Assembly (NCBI GenBank): GCA_011372825.1
Contig: DSAK01000170.1
Coordinates: forward strand, 1-9,020
Length of the DNA: 9,020 bases
DNA from: Campylobacterota bacterium
GTDB lineage: Bacteria; Campylobacterota; Campylobacteria; Campylobacterales; Sulfurovaceae
Direction: 5' to 3'
A program made the translations under genes and the position numbers. The number at the start of each line of letters is the position of its first letter. Position 1 is the first letter of the stretch. The notes beneath the pieces are model-generated. The model had not been told where the DNA came from. It ran no database searches and saw nothing but the letters and a program-made list of their open reading frames with translations. Below are positions 6,633 through 9,020 of the stretch, in pieces.

Positions 6633-7259
6633 TTATGCGTCCTTTCCATCTACGAAATTTTTCGCATCAGCGACAGAGTCCCTGAAGTCACCTTTGAAGC
6701 TATACTTCACTTCCATCATTTCGATTTGATCATCTGTCATATTTGCAACATCAGCATAAGTAAATATACCTTCACTATTTAGCTTTGATTGATACACCTT
6801 GCCAATTCCTACAATTTTTGTCAAATCATCACCCTTGGCTTTTGTTGCTACCACTTTTGCCTCCTTTGGTGCAACTTCTGCCTTTGAGTTAGTCTCTATT
6901 TTTGCTTTTACTTTTGAAGCAACAGCTTTAGCCTCTTTCTCTTTTAGTGTTCCAACTTCTACTAATATATGAGAAGTTGGTTTTAAGATACGAGATGCTG
7001 TACCTCTAGCTCTAGCTCTCCATCTCTTCATAACAGCAGCTTTATCGACGCGGCAACTCAAAATTTCAACTTCTTGTGGCTCATACGAACCATTTGCAAC
7101 TGCTGATGCAATAGCTTTTGAGATAATTCTAGCTGCTTTGTTCGGCATAAATTCTAAGCTTGCAAGTGCAAGTTCAGCATTCATCCCTTTCACTTCACGT
7201 GCAACAAGTCTTGCTTTTGTAGGAGAAACTCGTACAAATTTTATCAATGCTCTACTCAT
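6633..7259 (-). CDS. rplV: 50S ribosomal protein L22 with C-terminal helix-hairpin-helix-like extension
   Basis: L22 contacts all domains of 23S rRNA, and its long hairpin lines the peptide exit tunnel. Residues 1 to about 105 are a normal L22: MSRALIKFVRVSPTKARLVA at the start, MPNKAARIISKAIASAVANG in the middle and KRWRARARGTASRILKPTSH (residues 78-97) covering the tunnel hairpin. The protein then continues to 208 residues, about twice the usual 110. A Lys/Ala/Glu-rich linker (about 106-143) leads into a compact domain (144-200) with a helix-hairpin-helix motif. The frame is open upstream to 7319, but that part overlaps rpsS. The ATG at 7259, one base after the rpsS stop, gives the family N-terminus. 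Neighbours and codon use look ordinary, so the extension appears to be a true part of the gene. Its role is not known to me. Confidence 0.96.
   Translation of the reverse strand: MSRALIKFVRVSPTKARLVAREVKGMNAELALASLEFMPNKAARIISKAIASAVANGSYEPQEVEILSCRVDKAAVMKRWRARARGTASRILKPTSHILVEVGTLKEKEAKAVASKVKAKIETNSKAEVAPKEAKVVATKAKGDDLTKIVGIGKVYQSKLNSEGIFTYADVANMTDDQIEMMEVKYSFKGDFRDSVADAKNFVDGKDA
6660..6830 (-). other. Helix-hairpin-helix-like domain at the C-terminus of L22
   Basis: This covers residues 144-200 of the L22 product. The pattern DDLTKIVGIGKVYQSKLNSE (144-163) has the hGhG hairpin V150-G-I-G153 between two predicted helices. It is followed by GIFTYADVANMTDDQIEMM, a second pair of helices. 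This layout matches the small helix-hairpin-helix modules I know at the C-termini of some L21 and NuoE proteins, which have a similar 'DDL..I.GIG' opening and a 'GI.T..D.A' continuation. Such domains generally bind nucleic acid without regard to sequence, but some are only structural. Assignment is by eye; the function here is inference. Confidence 0.75.
6831..6944 (-). other. Low-complexity Lys/Ala/Glu linker within L22
   Basis: Residues 106 to 143 of L22 are almost entirely Lys, Ala, Glu, Val and Thr (for example KEKEAKAVASKVKAKIE and APKEAKVVATKAKG). This looks like a flexible or single-helix tether between the ribosomal core and the terminal domain. Campylobacter L22, as I recall it, ends in a comparable lysine-rich tail without the extra domain. 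Confidence 0.7.
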
Positions 7260-7260
7260 A

Positions 7261-7539
7261 TTAGCCCACCTTCTTCTGTACGGTGCCTTTATGGCCCTTA
7301 AATGTTCTAGTTGGTGCAAATTCTCCCAATTTGTAACCTACATGATTCTCTGTCACAAAAACAGGGACAAATTGTCTTCCATTGTGAACATTGATTGTAA
7401 GTCCAATAAATTCTGGAAAAACTGTCGATCTTCTAGACCAAGTTTTAATAGGCTTATTTGAGCCTTCCTCTTTTGCCTTGAGTACTTTTTTCATAAGATG
7501 ACCATCTACAAATGGCCCTTTTTTCGTTGATCTTGCCAT
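7261..7539 (-). CDS. rpsS: 30S ribosomal protein S19
   Basis: S19 lies in the head of the small subunit, pairs with S13 and touches the large subunit and the A-site tRNA region. The product is 92 residues, the same as in E. coli. MARSTKKGPFVDGHLMKKV, the central TWSRRSTVFPEFIGLTINVH and the C-terminal VGYKLGEFAPTRTFKGH are the family signatures. The ATG at 7539 follows AAGGGG by 5 bases and lies 9 bases after the rplB stop. The rplV start follows the stop after a single base. Confidence 0.98.
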   Translation of the reverse strand: MARSTKKGPFVDGHLMKKVLKAKEEGSNKPIKTWSRRSTVFPEFIGLTINVHNGRQFVPVFVTENHVGYKLGEFAPTRTFKGHKGTVQKKVG

Positions 7540-7548
7540 ATTAGCCCC

Positions 7549-8376
7549 TTACTTCTTTCTCTTAGCGATAATGAGTTTATCACTTGCTTTTTTCTTGCGT
7601 GTTTTGTAACCTTTGGTTGGCATACCCCATGGACTCACTGGGTGACGACCTGAGTTAGTTTTACCTTCACCACCACCGTGTGGGTGATCAACTGGGTTCA
7701 TCGCACTACCTCTTGTTTGAGGGCGGATGCCTAGATGACGGCTTCTTCCAGCTTTACCAATTACAATATTTGCAAAATCTTCATTTCCTACTGCTCCAAT
7801 TGTCGCCAAACACTCACCTAGTACATAGCGCATTTCACCTGACGGAAGTCTAAGAGAAATATATTTACCATCTCTACCCATGATTTGTGCATATCCACCA
7901 GCACTTCTTGCAATTTGACCACCATGACCCGGACTAAGTTCGATATTGTGCACCAAAGTACCAACTGGAATATTTGCAAGCTTCATCGCATTTCCAGTTT
8001 TGATATCTAAGCCTGATTCTGCTGACATTATCTTGTCGCCTACTGATAAACCTTTTGGCTGCAAGATATATCTTCTGTCTCCATCGGTGTATTTAACAAG
8101 ACAAATTCTGCAGTTTCTATTTGGGTCATACTCTACAGTTGCAACTGTGCCTTCAACACCAAATTTGTTTCGTTTAAAATCGATGATTCGATAGAGTTTT
8201 TTTGCACCAGCCTCTTTATGTCTTGATGTGATACGACCATTGCTGTTTCTTCCTGCTGACGCTGAAAGTTTTTTCAACAAACTTCTTACACTTGCTTTAG
8301 CGGTGATATCACCACTATCTAGATTTGTCATATAACGACGACTAGGGGTGTATGGTTTATATGTTTTAATTGCCAT
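7549..8376 (-). CDS. rplB: 50S ribosomal protein L2
   Basis: L2 is one of the largest ribosomal proteins. It binds domain IV of 23S rRNA, supports subunit association and lies close to the peptidyl-transferase centre. The product is 275 residues (273 in E. coli). The N-terminal OB-fold domain and the SH3-like domain are recognisable from VEYDPNRNCRICLVKYTDGD (residues 81-100) and VGTLVHNIELSPGHGGQIAR (138-157). The C-terminal loop NPVDHPHGGGEGK (227-239) contains the conserved histidine H231, equivalent to E. coli His229. A basic tail closes the protein. The ATG at 8376 is preceded by AAGGAGAG. The start is unambiguous. Confidence 0.99.
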   Translation of the reverse strand: MAIKTYKPYTPSRRYMTNLDSGDITAKASVRSLLKKLSASAGRNSNGRITSRHKEAGAKKLYRIIDFKRNKFGVEGTVATVEYDPNRNCRICLVKYTDGDRRYILQPKGLSVGDKIMSAESGLDIKTGNAMKLANIPVGTLVHNIELSPGHGGQIARSAGGYAQIMGRDGKYISLRLPSGEMRYVLGECLATIGAVGNEDFANIVIGKAGRSRHLGIRPQTRGSAMNPVDHPHGGGEGKTNSGRHPVSPWGMPTKGYKTRKKKASDKLIIAKRKK

Positions 8377-8385
8377 TATCTCTCC

Positions 8386-8667
8386 TTATACCGCTAAGCT
8401 TTCAATTTTTGCATCTTCAGGTAGCTTGACATAAAATTTCTTTGTGTCGTTTCTTTTCCCTTGGATACCTTTGAATCGCTTCACTTTTCCATTTACTCTC
8501 ATAGAATTTATCTTCAATGGAGTGATTGCAAAAAATTCACGAAAAACCTCTTTAAGACCATTTTTTGTCATCTTCGGAGAGGTTTGAACAACTATCACAC
8601 CATCTTCTTGAAGACCCAATGTCTTTTCAGTATATAGGATTGCTTTTATATCTGTAATATCTGCCAT
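8386..8667 (-). CDS. rplW: 50S ribosomal protein L23
   Basis: L23 sits at the tunnel exit and is the docking site for trigger factor and signal recognition particle. The product is 93 residues, close to the family norm of about 100. It begins MADITDIKAILYTEKTLGL, with the I-L-x-T-E-K motif typical of L23, and contains the extended loop near residues 54-74 (SMRVNGKVKRFKGIQGKRND) that reaches into the tunnel. The ATG at 8667 is 5 bases after GAGGG and 1 base after the rplD stop. It ends 9 bases before rplB. Confidence 0.97.
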   Translation of the reverse strand: MADITDIKAILYTEKTLGLQEDGVIVVQTSPKMTKNGLKEVFREFFAITPLKINSMRVNGKVKRFKGIQGKRNDTKKFYVKLPEDAKIESLAV

Positions 8668-8668
8668 C

Positions 8669-9020
8669 TTAGCCCTCTTGTATTAATTTATCAAAGATTG
8701 CTTTTTCCATTAGCACCGCGTGGTATGCTGCTGCTAAATAAGCGTTAAGTTCATTTGCCTCAATAAGGTACGCATTAGGAACATTTCTAAAAGCTAAAAA
8801 TGTTTTGTCATCGATCATCTCTTTGACAATCAAAACATCTCTTTGTCCCAAAGAAGCTACTAGACTTACTGCATCTTTTGTTTTTCCAGAATCTACAACT
8901 ACAGAGTCTGATACGAAAAATCTCTCATTTGCTACTTTTTCTGCAATTGCATGATAAAGAGCCAACTTCTTTTGTTTTTTGTTTACTTTCAAATCATAGT
9001 TTCTATTGTTAGTAGGACCA
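8669..9020 (-). CDS. rplD: 50S ribosomal protein L4, C-terminal part (5' end beyond window)
   Basis: L4 binds domain I of 23S rRNA and extends a loop into the exit tunnel. In E. coli it also represses its own S10 operon. The open frame enters at the window edge and runs to a TAA at 8669, giving 116 residues, roughly the C-terminal half of a protein of about 200. The visible start GPTNNRNYDLKVNKKQKKLA matches the end of the internal tunnel loop and the following helix of the family. Later parts (SVVVDSGKTKD, NVPNAYLIEANELNAY and AVLMEKAIFDKL) match the C-terminal Rossmann-like core. A TTG at 8992 is merely an internal leucine codon, not a start. The L4 promoter and leader lie outside the window. 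Confidence 0.96.
   Translation of the reverse strand, partial: GPTNNRNYDLKVNKKQKKLALYHAIAEKVANERFFVSDSVVVDSGKTKDAVSLVASLGQRDVLIVKEMIDDKTFLAFRNVPNAYLIEANELNAYLAAAYHAVLMEKAIFDKLIQEG

Noticed and set aside
7260..7319. Upstream extension of the L22 frame giving 20 more residues
   Set aside because: It lies within rpsS, and the ATG at 7259 gives the conserved L22 N-terminus one base after the rpsS stop.
8992..9020. TTG at 8992 as start of a short 107-residue protein
   Set aside because: The frame is open through to the window edge and the upstream residues GPTNNRNYD match L4, so this is an internal position of a truncated rplD.

Overview
The window is a single, tightly packed stretch of the S10-spc ribosomal protein cluster. 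Every gene lies on the minus strand, so transcription runs from high to low coordinates. Gene order in the direction of transcription is rplD (5' part cut by the window edge), rplW, rplB, rpsS, rplV, rpsC, rplP, rpmC, rpsQ | rplN, rplX, rplE, rpsN (zinc type), rpsH, rplF, rplR, rpsE, rplO, secY, map (3' part cut by the window edge). The plus strand holds no credible gene.

The DNA is AT-rich. Several features point to Campylobacterota (Epsilonproteobacteria): a 61-residue four-cysteine S14, no L30 gene between rpsE and rplO, a short L24 and a short S5, map directly after secY, and protein sequences that resemble those of Campylobacter and Sulfurimonas as I remember them. A free-living sulfur-oxidising relative (Sulfurimonas/Sulfurovum-like) is my best guess at genus level, with low confidence.

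From 5067 to 9020 lie the S10-operon genes, whose products are mostly large-subunit proteins around the peptidyl-transferase centre and exit tunnel (L4, L23, L2, L22, L16, L29) plus S19, S3 and S17. From 1 to 5067 lie the spc-operon genes (L14, L24, L5, S14, S8, L6, L18, S5, L15), then the translocon channel SecY and methionine aminopeptidase. The cluster thus encodes ribosome parts together with the channel that receives nascent membrane proteins and the enzyme that trims their N-termini. Spacers are 1 to 14 bases, and four gene pairs overlap (rpsC/rplP and rplP/rpmC by 14, rplE/rpsN by 8, rpsQ/rplN by 1). I see no promoter, terminator, RNA gene, repeat or mobile element. The classical S10/spc boundary is a 1-base stop/start overlap, so the whole window reads as one transcription unit with extensive translational coupling.

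The one clear departure from a textbook cluster is rplV. Its L22 core is followed by a Lys/Ala/Glu-rich linker and then a helix-hairpin-helix-like domain, giving 208 residues instead of about 110. I found no hidden novel system beyond that; the rest is conserved housekeeping sequence.
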